Shown here piece after piece: positions 51,808 through 60,532 of a stretch of 64,000 nucleotides of DNA. Within the stretch, counting starts at the first letter, position 1. Each line of letters begins with the position of its first letter. Location of the stretch: positions 1 to 64,000 of the forward strand of contig NZ_FNAI01000004.1 in the NCBI RefSeq assembly GCF_900101875.1, in the 5' to 3' direction. The notes beneath the pieces are model-generated. The model searched no databases. It worked only from the letters and a program-made list of their open reading frames with translations, and was not told where the DNA came from. The position numbers and the translations under genes were made by a program. The stretch comes from Mucilaginibacter pineti (GTDB lineage Bacteria; Bacteroidota; Bacteroidia; Sphingobacteriales; Sphingobacteriaceae).

Positions 51808-52992
51808 ATGAAGCAAAAATTTTATGATACTGCTGTGAAGCAGGAAAAAGCTGTATTGGTAGGCGTAATGACACCGCATGTTACCGATGAGCAGCAAAAG
51901 GAATATTTAGAGGAGCTTGAATTTTTAGTGGCTACCGCCGGTGGCGAAACCGTGCGGAGTTTTACCCAAAAGCTGCAGCGTCCGGATAGGGCTACGTTTG
52001 TAGGCTCGGGTCGGTTAGAGGATATTAAGGCTTTTGTAATAGAAGAAGAGATTGATATGGTGGTGTTTGATGACGAACTAACACCCTCGCAGCTGCGTAA
52101 TATTGAAAATGAACTACAGGTAAAGATCCTCGACAGGAACAACCTGATACTTGATATTTTTGCCAACCGCGCACAAACTGCGCAGGCCAAAACCCAGGTT
52201 GAACTGGCACAGCTGCAGTACTTGTTACCCCGCCTTACCCGCCTATGGACTCACCTTGAGCGCCAAAAGGGTGGTATTGGTATGCGCGGCCCTGGTGAAT
52301 CGCAAATTGAAACCGACAGGCGTTTGATCCTTGATAAAATATCCCTGTTAAAGGATAAGCTGAAACAAATAGACAAGCAAAACGAAACCCAGCGCAAAAA
52401 CCGTCACCAGATGGTGCGTTCGGCATTGGTGGGATATACCAACGTTGGTAAATCAACCATTATGAACATGATCTCCAAATCGGAAGTGTTTGCCGAAAAC
52501 AAGTTATTTGCCACGCTTGATACTACCGTGCGTAAAGTGGTGATAGAAAATGTACCTTTCTTGCTTTCAGATACGGTTGGGTTTATCCGCAAGCTGCCTC
52601 ACCAGTTGGTTGAGTGCTTTAAATCCACATTGGACGAGGTACGCGAGGCTGATATTTTGATACACGTGGTTGATATCTCCCACCCCAACTTTGAAGACCA
52701 GATACGCACCGTTAATGAAACCCTGAAAGATATTGGCGCTATTGATAAACGCATGATAACCGTTTTTAATAAGATAGATGCCTTTAAGCCCGAGCAGCAC
52801 CAGCTTGAACAACAGGCCGAGCCGCTTACCTTAGATGATTTTAAACACAGCTGGATGGCCAAGAACAACAGTCCGGCCATATTCATCTCGGCTACTAAAA
52901 AAGAAAACGTAGATGAGTTCAGGGATTTGCTTTACCAGGAGGTGAAGGCGATACATACAGAGCGTTATCCTTACGATCAATTATTGTATTGA
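51808..52992 (+). CDS. hflX: GTPase HflX
   Basis: HflX is a ribosome-splitting GTPase of stress recovery. The N-terminal HflX domain (GSGRLEDIKAFV, FDDELTPSQLRNIE), the glycine-rich RGPGESQIETDRR motif and the G domain (GYTNVGKST, DTVGFIRKLPHQLVE, NKID, SATKKEN) are present. The 394-residue length is normal. Confidence 0.97.
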   Translation: MKQKFYDTAVKQEKAVLVGVMTPHVTDEQQKEYLEELEFLVATAGGETVRSFTQKLQRPDRATFVGSGRLEDIKAFVIEEEIDMVVFDDELTPSQLRNIENELQVKILDRNNLILDIFANRAQTAQAKTQVELAQLQYLLPRLTRLWTHLERQKGGIGMRGPGESQIETDRRLILDKISLLKDKLKQIDKQNETQRKNRHQMVRSALVGYTNVGKSTIMNMISKSEVFAENKLFATLDTTVRKVVIENVPFLLSDTVGFIRKLPHQLVECFKSTLDEVREADILIHVVDISHPNFEDQIRTVNETLKDIGAIDKRMITVFNKIDAFKPEQHQLEQQAEPLTLDDFKHSWMAKNNSPAIFISATKKENVDEFRDLLYQEVKAIHTERYPYDQLLY

Positions 52993-53020
52993 TAGAGCGT
53001 TGAAACATAATATATTTTAC

Positions 53021-53063
53021 AGCCCCTGTACCAATTAATACGGTACAGGGGCTTGTTTATTTT
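53021..53063 (+). terminator. Terminator of hflX
   Basis: AGCCCCTGTACC (53021-53032) pairs perfectly with GGTACAGGGGCT (53042-53053), followed by TGTTTATTTT. Confidence 0.85.
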
Positions 53064-53166
53064 AAACAGGCATGATTCATAATAGTACTTTATCGGCATA
53101 TTGCAAAACCGTACTGTAGCGTTTTAATAAACCGCAGCGTAATGCTATTATAAACCTTTATAAACC

Positions 53167-53559
53167 ATGAAAAAGTTTTTACTTATCAGCCTGCTTGTAT
53201 TTGCTTTTGGCTGTAAAAAAGATGCCGCCAGCAACATTAGTTTAACGGGCACCTGGGAGTATCGCGGTACGGCGTGTTATTGCACACCTGCTACTGATAC
53301 TACTGCCATAAAGCCCGGCAACGGAAACCTGATAACCTTTACAGCATCTACTTACAAACGTTACAATAAAGGTACACTGCAAAAAAGCGGTACCTATACC
53401 ATTACAAAAGACCAGGCTAATAACCGCATTATTTACGATGGCGGCGCCGACTCAGAAAAAGTATTTTTTAAGATAGATCAAAAAAAGCTAACCTTTTACG
53501 GCCCCGTACCCCTGGCAGCAGATGGCCCAGAGGAATATTACGAACGGATAAAAAATTAA
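53167..53559 (+). CDS. Small lipocalin-like lipoprotein
   Basis: This 130-residue protein begins MKKFLLISLLVFAFGCKKD with lipobox FAFGC. The mature part starts LTGTWEYRGTACYC and has a run of beta strands ending YYERIKN, the usual pattern of short lipocalin-like proteins of Bacteroidota. Ligand unknown. Its stop overlaps the stop of the convergent TPR gene by 4 bases. Confidence 0.7.
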   Translation: MKKFLLISLLVFAFGCKKDAASNISLTGTWEYRGTACYCTPATDTTAIKPGNGNLITFTASTYKRYNKGTLQKSGTYTITKDQANNRIIYDGGADSEKVFFKIDQKKLTFYGPVPLAADGPEEYYERIKN

Positions 53560-54578
53560 GGTTCTCTTTTGGTAGTGGTTACCCAGGCATCAAGGGCCGA
53601 CAATTTGGCTCCATTGTCTTTAAACCATTGCAGGTTTTCTTCTTTATTGGCCGTTAAACTTATAAGGCGTACAAAAGCTTCCATATTATCTGTAGCCGCA
53701 AGCTTTTTAAAATAGTCGGAATAAAAACTTTTATAGAAAGCATCTGCGCTCTTGGCACCAAAATTATCAGATATGCCAAAAACACTCTTTAACTGTAATG
53801 TTAATGAATCTGTTTTGCTCAGGCCTGTCTTATCGGTAGTGGCTGCTAAAATTGCAGTAGGTAAAAGCAGATTAGGACCATCAACATCTTTTTGAGAGAG
53901 TGTTAGCGTTACACTTTTTTCGCCCGTTTTTTTGATACCGTGATTGAGTATATTTTGTACAAACTTATAGGCTTCTACAGATCGTTGGGTTTGCGGTTCG
54001 AGGATCAGAAAGCTGCACCACGCTAATAACGACGCACCAAGTTTTTGCTGATTATAAGTAGCCAGCGCATATACCCGCTGACTGCTGGCATGTTTAGGAT
54101 CGAGTTTTATGGCATCAATGGCATTGGCTTCGGCCTCGGCATTTTTGCCCTGGCGCAGGTATAAAATACCCAGGTTAAAATATAACCGCTGATATTCAGG
54201 ATCGGCCTTTACACCTTTTTTATAATAATCTATAGCTTTATCGGGTTGTTTATCGTCATCATAAATACTGCCCAGCAAATCATACGCTCCGCCCGACTTA
54301 GGATTTATCTGGATCAGTTTTTCAAGAATAGGGATGGCTTCCTTTCCCTTTCCGGCTGTAAATAAGGTAAAAGCCAATTCATAATGAGCGCTTGGGTTTT
54401 CAGGGTCGATCTTTATCGCCGCGTTGTATTTGGCAATGGCATCATCATATTTCCCGGCATCGTGCAGCGCAACACCCTCTTTTATTAAGGCTTGCGCATC
54501 GTTATTACCTTGCCCAAAGGCAACTACAGAAAAGGCAGAAAATAAAATAAGCAGCAGATATTTGTGATAGGTTTTCAT
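53556..54578 (-). CDS. Secreted TPR-repeat protein
   Basis: The signal peptide (LLILFSAFSVVAFGQ) is followed by about four tetratricopeptide repeats (residues 30-180: GKYDDAIAKYNAAIKIDPEN, ALFTAGKGKEAIPILEKL, DDDKQPDKAIDYYKKG, LRQGKNAEAEANAIDAIKLD). A unique C-terminal helical region of about 150 residues follows. It is probably a periplasmic scaffold. It is a tandem paralogue of the gene upstream. Confidence 0.8.
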   Translation of the reverse strand: MKTYHKYLLLILFSAFSVVAFGQGNNDAQALIKEGVALHDAGKYDDAIAKYNAAIKIDPENPSAHYELAFTLFTAGKGKEAIPILEKLIQINPKSGGAYDLLGSIYDDDKQPDKAIDYYKKGVKADPEYQRLYFNLGILYLRQGKNAEAEANAIDAIKLDPKHASSQRVYALATYNQQKLGASLLAWCSFLILEPQTQRSVEAYKFVQNILNHGIKKTGEKSVTLTLSQKDVDGPNLLLPTAILAATTDKTGLSKTDSLTLQLKSVFGISDNFGAKSADAFYKSFYSDYFKKLAATDNMEAFVRLISLTANKEENLQWFKDNGAKLSALDAWVTTTKREP

Positions 54579-54616
54579 ATCTAAATGTAGTTACCTTTTA
54601 ACCAAAATAAAAAATC

Positions 54617-55612
54617 TTAAAATTTTCTTTCAGCCGTTTGTACCCAGGCATCAAGCGCCTTTCGTTTATCATCATTTTGCTGCAGCCATTGTATATTGGC
54701 TGTTTTATCGGCACTTAAACCTATTAACCTTGCAAACGCAGGCATATTGCCCGATTTTGCAAGCGCGTAAAAAAACGCCGCATAGTAATTCCTGAAGAAA
54801 TCATTCCCGGTCTGCTTTTCGGCAAGCTGACCAACGGCCGTAAATACCGCGTTAAGCTGAGCCTCCAATGCAGCCGTCTTTTGCGCCACCATAGTCGCCG
54901 ACAAAGCCTTGTTGAGCGCGGCGTTACCGGCATCTAAAGGTGTAACTTTTCCGCCGTCGGGTTTTAGCTCCCCTCCTTTTAAAATACTTTGTATATTGGT
55001 ATATGCTTCGGCGGCCTTAGCACCATCCGGCTCCAGCAATAAAAAATTGCAAAGGCCCAGCAGGGCAGCGGCCCGTTTATTTTGATGAAATGTTACCAGC
55101 CCATACAACCGCTGGCTGTTGGCATGTTTAGGATCAAGTTTTATGGCCTCAATGGCGGCCAGTTCGGCATCGGCATATTGTTTGGCGCGGAAGTAGGCTA
55201 TCCCCAGGTTAAAATATAAGGGCTGGTAATCGGGCTTAATTTTAATTCCTTCTTTGTAGGCATCAATAGCCTGCTGCGGTTGGTGGCTGCTATCATAAAT
55301 ACTGCCTAAAAGCTCATAGGCTGGTCCGGTAAAATTACTGTTGGCTTTGGCAACCTTATTTAAATAGGGAATGCCTTCTGTACCCCTGCCAGCCGCGTTT
55401 AAACTGTAGGCCAGCTGGTAATTTGCCTGCGCGTTTTCCGGCTCGGTTGTTAAAGCTTGTTTATATTTTTCAATGGCACCTGCGTAATTCTTGTCGTTAT
55501 TTAATTGTATGCCCTCTTTAATAAGCGCTTTAACATCAACATCCTGGGCATTAACACCCAATGCCAGTAACAAAAACGGGAGGATAAGCCGTAGCCTTGT
55601 AACAATATTCAT
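54617..55612 (-). CDS. Secreted TPR-repeat protein (paralogue)
   Basis: This 331-residue protein has the same architecture and length as its downstream neighbour, with a signal peptide (ILPFLLLALGVNAQ) and TPR units (KNYAGAIEKYKQALTTEPEN, SSHQPQQAIDAYKEG, KQYADAELAAIEAIKLD). The two share the phrases AIKLDPKHA and SQR and the LLLEP/LILEP segment, which shows tandem duplication. The function is unknown. Confidence 0.8.
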   Translation of the reverse strand: MNIVTRLRLILPFLLLALGVNAQDVDVKALIKEGIQLNNDKNYAGAIEKYKQALTTEPENAQANYQLAYSLNAAGRGTEGIPYLNKVAKANSNFTGPAYELLGSIYDSSHQPQQAIDAYKEGIKIKPDYQPLYFNLGIAYFRAKQYADAELAAIEAIKLDPKHANSQRLYGLVTFHQNKRAAALLGLCNFLLLEPDGAKAAEAYTNIQSILKGGELKPDGGKVTPLDAGNAALNKALSATMVAQKTAALEAQLNAVFTAVGQLAEKQTGNDFFRNYYAAFFYALAKSGNMPAFARLIGLSADKTANIQWLQQNDDKRKALDAWVQTAERKF

Positions 55613-55721
55613 ACTTAAACATACAAAGACTATTAACTAAAAGAAAAAAATAAAAACTTTAATTCATACCTGCGTTATAATTTCTAATTTTCGCTTTCGT
55701 TTTAGAGTGAGATTTTTACAT

Positions 55722-56939
55722 ATGAGATTATTGTACAAGAGTGTTCTTTCCTTTGCTGCCGCCCTGTTGGTTTTAACTGCATGTTCGTCAAAAAATAAAG
55801 ATAAAGACCAGGCCGCTTCGTCGCCAATTAACAGCAAACCGCTTGATACCACCGCCTTGCTGGCCTACAACCCCAAAAATGCCGATAAAAAAATAGATGA
55901 GGTAATGAAGGAACTGCACCGCACCCGTGGCTTTAACGGCAATGTGCTGGTTGCAAAAAAAGGCAAGATCATTTATGAAAACGCTATAGGCTGGGCTGAT
56001 TACCTGCATCGCGACAGCCTTAAATTAGGCTCGCAGTTTGAATTAGCCTCCGTAACAAAAACCATGACCTCCACCGCTATTTTAATGCTGATGGAACGTG
56101 GCAAGCTCACACTTGATGATGATGTAAAAAAATTCTTTCCGGATTTTCCGTACGATGGCGTAACCATCAGGCTGTTACTTACCCATCGGTCGGGCATGAT
56201 GAACTATGTATATTTTGTTGATGATATATACCGCAGTCAGCACCTTAATCAAAAGAAAGGCCTCACCAATGCCGATGCTATGAAAATGATAGCTCAGTAT
56301 AAACCGCGGCCATTTAATGTACCCAATAAAAGGTTCCTGTACAACAATTCAAACTTTATGGTACTGGGCTCCATTATTGAAAAAGTGAGCGGAATGTCAT
56401 ACGCGCAGTTCATGAAAGAGAATGTGTTTAAACCGGCCAGCATGTCGCATACCAATGTGTACTCCAAGGCGGTTTATGATAAAATACCTGTTGACGTTGT
56501 TGGGCACGATCGCGGCCAGTGGAAATACTCGGTAGCCCAGAACTTTTTGGATGGCCCTGTTGGCGACAAAGGCATTTACAGCACCGTTGCCGATCTGTTT
56601 TTGTTTGACAGGGCTTTACGTGCCGGCAGGTTATTAAAGCAAGCCACGCTTGACTCGGCCTATGTACCGCGCAATCCCATGCTGCATGGCCACTTTAGTT
56701 ATGGTTATGGCTGGCGTACGTTTACCGCGCCGGGGCAGGAAGTTATTTACCACACCGGTTGGTGGCATGGTTTCAGGCACATTTATTTGCGCGATATGAA
56801 AAACGATATCACTATTGTGTTGTTATCTAACTTAGCCAACGGCAGCTTGTTAAAACTCGACGATCTGTTTAAGGCTGCCGGTATGCCGGTAGTACGCAAA
56901 AGCGCCTACAACGGTAACGGCGATACCAGTGATGATTAA
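55722..56939 (+). CDS. Serine hydrolase of the class C beta-lactamase/DD-peptidase family (lipoprotein)
   Basis: I chose the ATG at 55722, which gives a lipoprotein leader (MRLLYKSVLSFAAALLVLTAC); a GTG at 55707 is possible. The mature protein has the three active-site motifs: SVTK (Ser near residue 110), YNN (in FLYNNSNF) and HTG (YHTGWWHG). The 405-residue product is a penicillin-binding-protein-like hydrolase or esterase facing the periplasm. Activity on beta-lactams cannot be inferred. Confidence 0.9.
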   Translation: MRLLYKSVLSFAAALLVLTACSSKNKDKDQAASSPINSKPLDTTALLAYNPKNADKKIDEVMKELHRTRGFNGNVLVAKKGKIIYENAIGWADYLHRDSLKLGSQFELASVTKTMTSTAILMLMERGKLTLDDDVKKFFPDFPYDGVTIRLLLTHRSGMMNYVYFVDDIYRSQHLNQKKGLTNADAMKMIAQYKPRPFNVPNKRFLYNNSNFMVLGSIIEKVSGMSYAQFMKENVFKPASMSHTNVYSKAVYDKIPVDVVGHDRGQWKYSVAQNFLDGPVGDKGIYSTVADLFLFDRALRAGRLLKQATLDSAYVPRNPMLHGHFSYGYGWRTFTAPGQEVIYHTGWWHGFRHIYLRDMKNDITIVLLSNLANGSLLKLDDLFKAAGMPVVRKSAYNGNGDTSDD

Positions 56940-56947
56940 GGTTTTTA

Positions 56948-57119
56948 GATTTCAGATGTGCAGATGAAACGAATTAATTTCAGATGTGCAAATTACAGAT
57001 GTGCAGATGAAATCAATTGGTACGACAATTGTAAAATTTAGGCTTTAATTCATCAAAATAATTATTCATCTGCATATTTGCACATCTGAAATCTGCACAT
57101 CCGCATATTTGCACATTTA
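56948..57119. repeat. GATGTGCAGATTTCA-type hairpin repeat upstream of ybaB
   Basis: The left arm (TTTCAGATGTGCAGATGAAA, then CAGATGTGCAAATTACAGAT) is mirrored by the right arm (CATCTGCATATTTGCACATC, then TGAAATCTGCACATCCGCAT). It begins 8 bases after the serine-hydrolase stop and ends 12 bases before the ybaB start. Confidence 0.8.
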
Positions 57120-57131
57120 AAATCAAAACTC

Positions 57132-57446
57132 ATGTTTGATAAAATAATGGAAGCCCAGCAAAAGGCTGGCGAATCAAAAAAACGCCTAGATGCAATTACC
57201 GTAACAGGCTCGGCCGAAGGTGGTAAAATTGTGGTAAATGCCAACGCCAATAAAGTTATCCAGTCGGTACATATAGACAGTGTTTTTTACGCCGATGCCG
57301 ACAAGGAAGAGATTGAAGAATTGCTGTTTGTAGCCATTAACAAAGCAATGGAACAAGCCGATAACATTAGCCAAAGCGAAATGGCTGCCATGACAAAGGA
57401 TATGTTTGGCGGCATGCCGGGCTTAGGCAGCCTGTTCGGAAAATAA
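57132..57446 (+). CDS. YbaB/EbfC family nucleoid-associated protein
   Basis: The protein has 104 residues: an N-terminal helix, then VTGSAEGGKIVVNANANKVI and a C-terminal helix, with a Gly/Met-rich end (DMFGGMPGLGSLFGK). Family members form tweezer-like dimers that bind DNA. It lies between two hairpin repeats. Confidence 0.93.
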   Translation: MFDKIMEAQQKAGESKKRLDAITVTGSAEGGKIVVNANANKVIQSVHIDSVFYADADKEEIEELLFVAINKAMEQADNISQSEMAAMTKDMFGGMPGLGSLFGK

Positions 57447-57449
57447 TTT

Positions 57450-57566
57450 CTGAGGTCGGAGGTGTGTGGTGTGAGTTCTGAGATCAGTGAGTAAATTACA
57501 GAACTCACACCACAGATTCCACACCACAGAACTCAGACTCCAGACCACAGATTCCACACCACAGAA
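57450..57566. repeat. CACACCACAGATTC-type hairpin repeat
   Basis: GTGTGTGGTGTGAGTTCTGA on the left pairs with CAGAACTCACACCACAGATT on the right, followed by further copies (CCACACCACAGAACTCAGAC). It begins 3 bases after the ybaB stop. Confidence 0.8.
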
Positions 57567-57580
57567 TAAAAAACACTACC

Positions 57581-58258
57581 ATGAAAACTACGTTCTACGG
57601 ACAATCAACCTTTGAGATAGAAACAAGCGGTATAAAGCTGCTTTTCGATCCTTTTATAACGCATAACCCACTGGCCAAGCATATTGATATCAATAGCTTA
57701 AAGCCCGATTATATCCTGGTATCGCACGGTCATGGCGACCATGTTGCAGACCTGCTTGAAATTCAAAAAAAGAGCGGCGCTAAAGTTATCTGCATTGCCG
57801 AAATTGCCAACTGGCTTAACAGCAAAGGTGTAGATAATGTACACGGCATGAACATTGGCGGCGGTTTTAATTTCGATTTCGGCCGGGTTAAAATGGTAGT
57901 GGCCATCCACTCCAGCACCATGCCCGATGGTTCGCCGGGTGGCAACCCTGCAGGATTTGTACTGTCAATTGGAGGCAAAAAATTATACTTTGCCGGCGAC
58001 ACCGCCCTTACCTATGATATGAAATTACTGGAAGACGAAAACCTGGATTGGGCATATTTGCCAATTGGCGATAACTATACCATGGGTGCCGATGATGCTA
58101 TTAAAGCTGCTGCTTTCATCAACTGTAAAAACATCATTGGTATGCACTATGATTCGTTCCCGGTTATTGAAATTGACAAGGATGAGGTTACAGAAAAGTT
58201 CATCAAAGCAGGCTTAAATTTAAAATTACCCGCCGTAGGCGAATCTGTTGAGCTTTAA
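57581..58258 (+). CDS. UPF0173-type metal-dependent hydrolase (metallo-beta-lactamase fold)
   Basis: This 225-residue protein begins MKTTFYGQSTFEI and has the metal site SHGHGDHVADL, the ligand His in VAIHSSTMPDG, an Asp in YFAGDTALT and the late GMHYDSFPVIE. It is a cytosolic member of the MBL fold of unknown substrate. Confidence 0.92.
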   Translation: MKTTFYGQSTFEIETSGIKLLFDPFITHNPLAKHIDINSLKPDYILVSHGHGDHVADLLEIQKKSGAKVICIAEIANWLNSKGVDNVHGMNIGGGFNFDFGRVKMVVAIHSSTMPDGSPGGNPAGFVLSIGGKKLYFAGDTALTYDMKLLEDENLDWAYLPIGDNYTMGADDAIKAAAFINCKNIIGMHYDSFPVIEIDKDEVTEKFIKAGLNLKLPAVGESVEL

Positions 58259-58276
58259 CCATCAATAATATCCTTT

Positions 58277-58316
58277 GTGCGAAGCAATATGATTTGTAAA
58301 TCGTATTGCTTCGCAC
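58277..58316. terminator. Bidirectional hairpin between convergent genes
   Basis: GTGCGAAGCAATATGAT pairs with ATCGTATTGCTTCGCAC (one mismatch) between the stops at 58258 (+) and 58347 (-). A T run is weak. Confidence 0.65.
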
Positions 58317-58346
58317 TTAATTAAACGGCTGATAACTGCTCTCGCA

Positions 58347-58661
58347 TTACAGCCACTCCTCCAAAGCAATTTTAAGTATTGTTATCAATTCCGAATCGTT
58401 GAATTGATAGTTGTCCTCAATGTCCAATACAATCAGCTGCTTGTGCATAACATCAAAGCGTTGTTTCAATAACTCTTTGTGTTTACGCTCCATAACAAAC
58501 ACCACATCTGCCCTATCAATCATTTTTTGATTTACGCGGATGCGGGCCTTATCACTTGTACCGGCAGAAAATGCCGAATGTTCGGGATGATCTTTAAATA
58601 ACAATTCGGCCGTGGGACTGCGCCATTGATTTTTGCTGCAAATGAAAAGGAGATTAGCCAA
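58347..58661 (-). CDS. Short low-molecular-weight tyrosine-phosphatase-like protein
   Basis: The 104-residue protein has the P-loop CSKNQWRSPTAE (Cys8, Arg14; CX5R) and the Asp-containing VLDIEDNYQF near the C-terminus in place of the usual DPY. It is about 40 residues shorter than classical enzymes such as the one at 28660. The function may be phosphatase or binding only. Confidence 0.85.
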   Translation of the reverse strand: MANLLFICSKNQWRSPTAELLFKDHPEHSAFSAGTSDKARIRVNQKMIDRADVVFVMERKHKELLKQRFDVMHKQLIVLDIEDNYQFNDSELITILKIALEEWL

Positions 58662-58682
58662 TCGGGGTTAATAAAATTTAGG

Positions 58683-59342
58683 TTAGTAATTCTCTACACT
58701 GTAAAACTTATAAACAATGCTGAGCGCGAAAACCAATATAGATATGTAAAATATCCTTTTCCCTTGCTTTCTGTCGTTATCATTATAATCATAAACGCGG
58801 GTACCATTGGGCAACGTTTTTTTGCTCGTTGACAGATACCAGCCTATAAAAGCGCCCAATACCCCGCCTGCCAGCGCAAATATATAACCAACAATTATCC
58901 AGGAATTTTGCGGCGGCGCAGGATTGGTTAGCTCTTCAATTCTTCTGGTTTTTAAATCGGCTACTATCTGTTCATTAATTTCAACGCCGCGTTCTTTAAG
59001 AATTTTGCGGGCCAGCTGATAATCAAACGAACCCCACTCATCGGCCTTGGCCAAAATCTCTACTAATTCCTGGTCGGTAAAATCAAAAAGGTAGTAATCC
59101 TTACCAACGTTATTAATGTCCTCGGTTTCGCTGTTATTCAATAGTTCGGTTACTCTTGTAAAATCTTCACCCTCAATTTTTACAGCGTACTCCCTGGTAT
59201 TGTTATAGGCAAATGTTGGGTTAAATGCCTGCGCGCTTTCCTCAACTTCGTATAAAATATGATGCTCATCCAATAGCTCAGTTAAAGCATTGGCAAGGGC
59301 AATATCATCGAATTTTTTAAAAGTGATCAGTTCAGGTTGCAT
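58683..59342 (-). CDS. DUF2007-like membrane protein
   Basis: This 219-residue protein begins with a ferredoxin-like signal-transducing domain of the DUF2007 kind (ITFKKFDDIALANALTELLD, then LYEVEE). A helical middle (ILKERGVEINEQIVADLKTR) and two C-terminal membrane helices (about 148-170 and 198-214) follow. The function is unknown. Confidence 0.6.
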   Translation of the reverse strand: MQPELITFKKFDDIALANALTELLDEHHILYEVEESAQAFNPTFAYNNTREYAVKIEGEDFTRVTELLNNSETEDINNVGKDYYLFDFTDQELVEILAKADEWGSFDYQLARKILKERGVEINEQIVADLKTRRIEELTNPAPPQNSWIIVGYIFALAGGVLGAFIGWYLSTSKKTLPNGTRVYDYNDNDRKQGKRIFYISILVFALSIVYKFYSVENY

Positions 59343-59366
59343 AATTGGAAAAGTATTAAATATAAT

Positions 59367-59873
59367 TTACAGGCCGTTTCTGGGCACCCAGGCCTGGCTT
59401 TTTATAAGCCATTTGCCGCTAACAAAACGAAATACAAATGTAAACGCGCCCTCCTCTTCAAAGGGGTCGCCGTTAACGGTACCTGTATACTCAACTGGTA
59501 CTACCACGTAGGCTACTTCTTCGGTTTGCTGAAAGACCTTTATCTTCCTTACGTTCACCTTAAAATCGCGGATCTTATAGCCCTTTACTGCTTTTTCTAC
59601 AGAATTCACCCACTGTACGCCGGCCAGTTGCCCGTTCCAGGAATAGGGGTCCTGCTCATCAGTAATTACTGCGTTAGGGGCATACATATCAGCAACTTTA
59701 TTAATATCAAAGGTGTAGGAAGCTTTTAGTACTTGGTTTATCACTTTTAAAACCTCGGGCTTAATGGTTTTTATGGTGTCGTTTCCCCTTATCTCTACGG
59801 CAAATGTTTGCTGCGCGGTAAACGCTGTTATAAGCGCACAAAGGCACAACATTGCTAATATCTTTTTACTCAT
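59367..59873 (-). CDS. Secreted NTF2/SnoaL-like protein
   Basis: A signal peptide (AMLCLCALITAFTAQQTFA) is followed by a cone-shaped NTF2-like domain (ADMYAPNAVITDEQD, VVVPVEYTGTVNGDPF, FVFRFVSGKWLIKSQAW), as in DUF4440/SnoaL proteins. The protein has 168 residues. No catalytic assignment is possible. Confidence 0.75.
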   Translation of the reverse strand: MSKKILAMLCLCALITAFTAQQTFAVEIRGNDTIKTIKPEVLKVINQVLKASYTFDINKVADMYAPNAVITDEQDPYSWNGQLAGVQWVNSVEKAVKGYKIRDFKVNVRKIKVFQQTEEVAYVVVPVEYTGTVNGDPFEEEGAFTFVFRFVSGKWLIKSQAWVPRNGL

Positions 59874-59970
59874 AACCTCAGTTAACCCTATTTAGCCGCC
59901 TTTTTTAATGACTAAAACCATAGTAAAAATAACGAATACAACGTTTATAGTTGTATTTCTTTCTTAATTT

Positions 59971-60528
59971 TTATTCGACCCGGTCGGCAACGTAATGATC
60001 TATCCAAAGTATTTTGCTTCCATCTTCATTAAAACAAAACATCCAGCCACTCTTGTTGCCATTTTCAGGATCATCCAAACCAAAAATCAGGTATTTATCC
60101 ATATCTGTTCCCCTTAACTCGTTGTTATATGAAGAAGGAAAAAACCTGCCGAAATAACTCATTGAAGACGTATAATCAAATTTCACCTTGTTCAAAATCA
60201 AATTATCTATTGTATCCTTCCTAAAATCCATCCGTTTAAACACTAAAGTATCATGGTATTTTTCATAGGTTAATCCTTTAACATAACAATACGTCATTTT
60301 ATTTCGATAAAAGGAATCGTTAATAGCATGATCGGGCTTTACTATACTATCTGGCTTGCACAATCTGTTTGTTACCTGTTGCACATGAGTTATCATTGGC
60401 AGCAGGCCGTTGATCTTAGCCTTATTCCAGTCAATCTGTTCTATTTTTTCTTTAGTATCAATAGCTTGTTTCACCGGTTGGTTGCAAGCCAGTCCTGCAA
60501 ATAAAAGCAACCCTAAAAACCGCTTCAT
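59971..60528 (-). CDS. Lipoprotein of unknown function
   Basis: I chose the ATG at 60528 (MKRFLGLLLFAGLACNQPV, lipobox AGLAC) over 60558. The gene overlaps nothing and starts 5 bases after the stop of the upstream amidohydrolase gene (60533), so the two are probably cotranscribed. The mature 168-residue part is beta-rich, with RMDFRKDTIDNLILNKVKFD. I recognise no family. Confidence 0.7.
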   Translation of the reverse strand: MKRFLGLLLFAGLACNQPVKQAIDTKEKIEQIDWNKAKINGLLPMITHVQQVTNRLCKPDSIVKPDHAINDSFYRNKMTYCYVKGLTYEKYHDTLVFKRMDFRKDTIDNLILNKVKFDYTSSMSYFGRFFPSSYNNELRGTDMDKYLIFGLDDPENGNKSGWMFCFNEDGSKILWIDHYVADRVE

Positions 60529-60532
60529 CTTT

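Noticed and set aside
56948..57566. Possible CRISPR array
   Set aside because: The repeat words are degenerate, arranged as inverted arms, and lack regular spacers; no cas genes are near.
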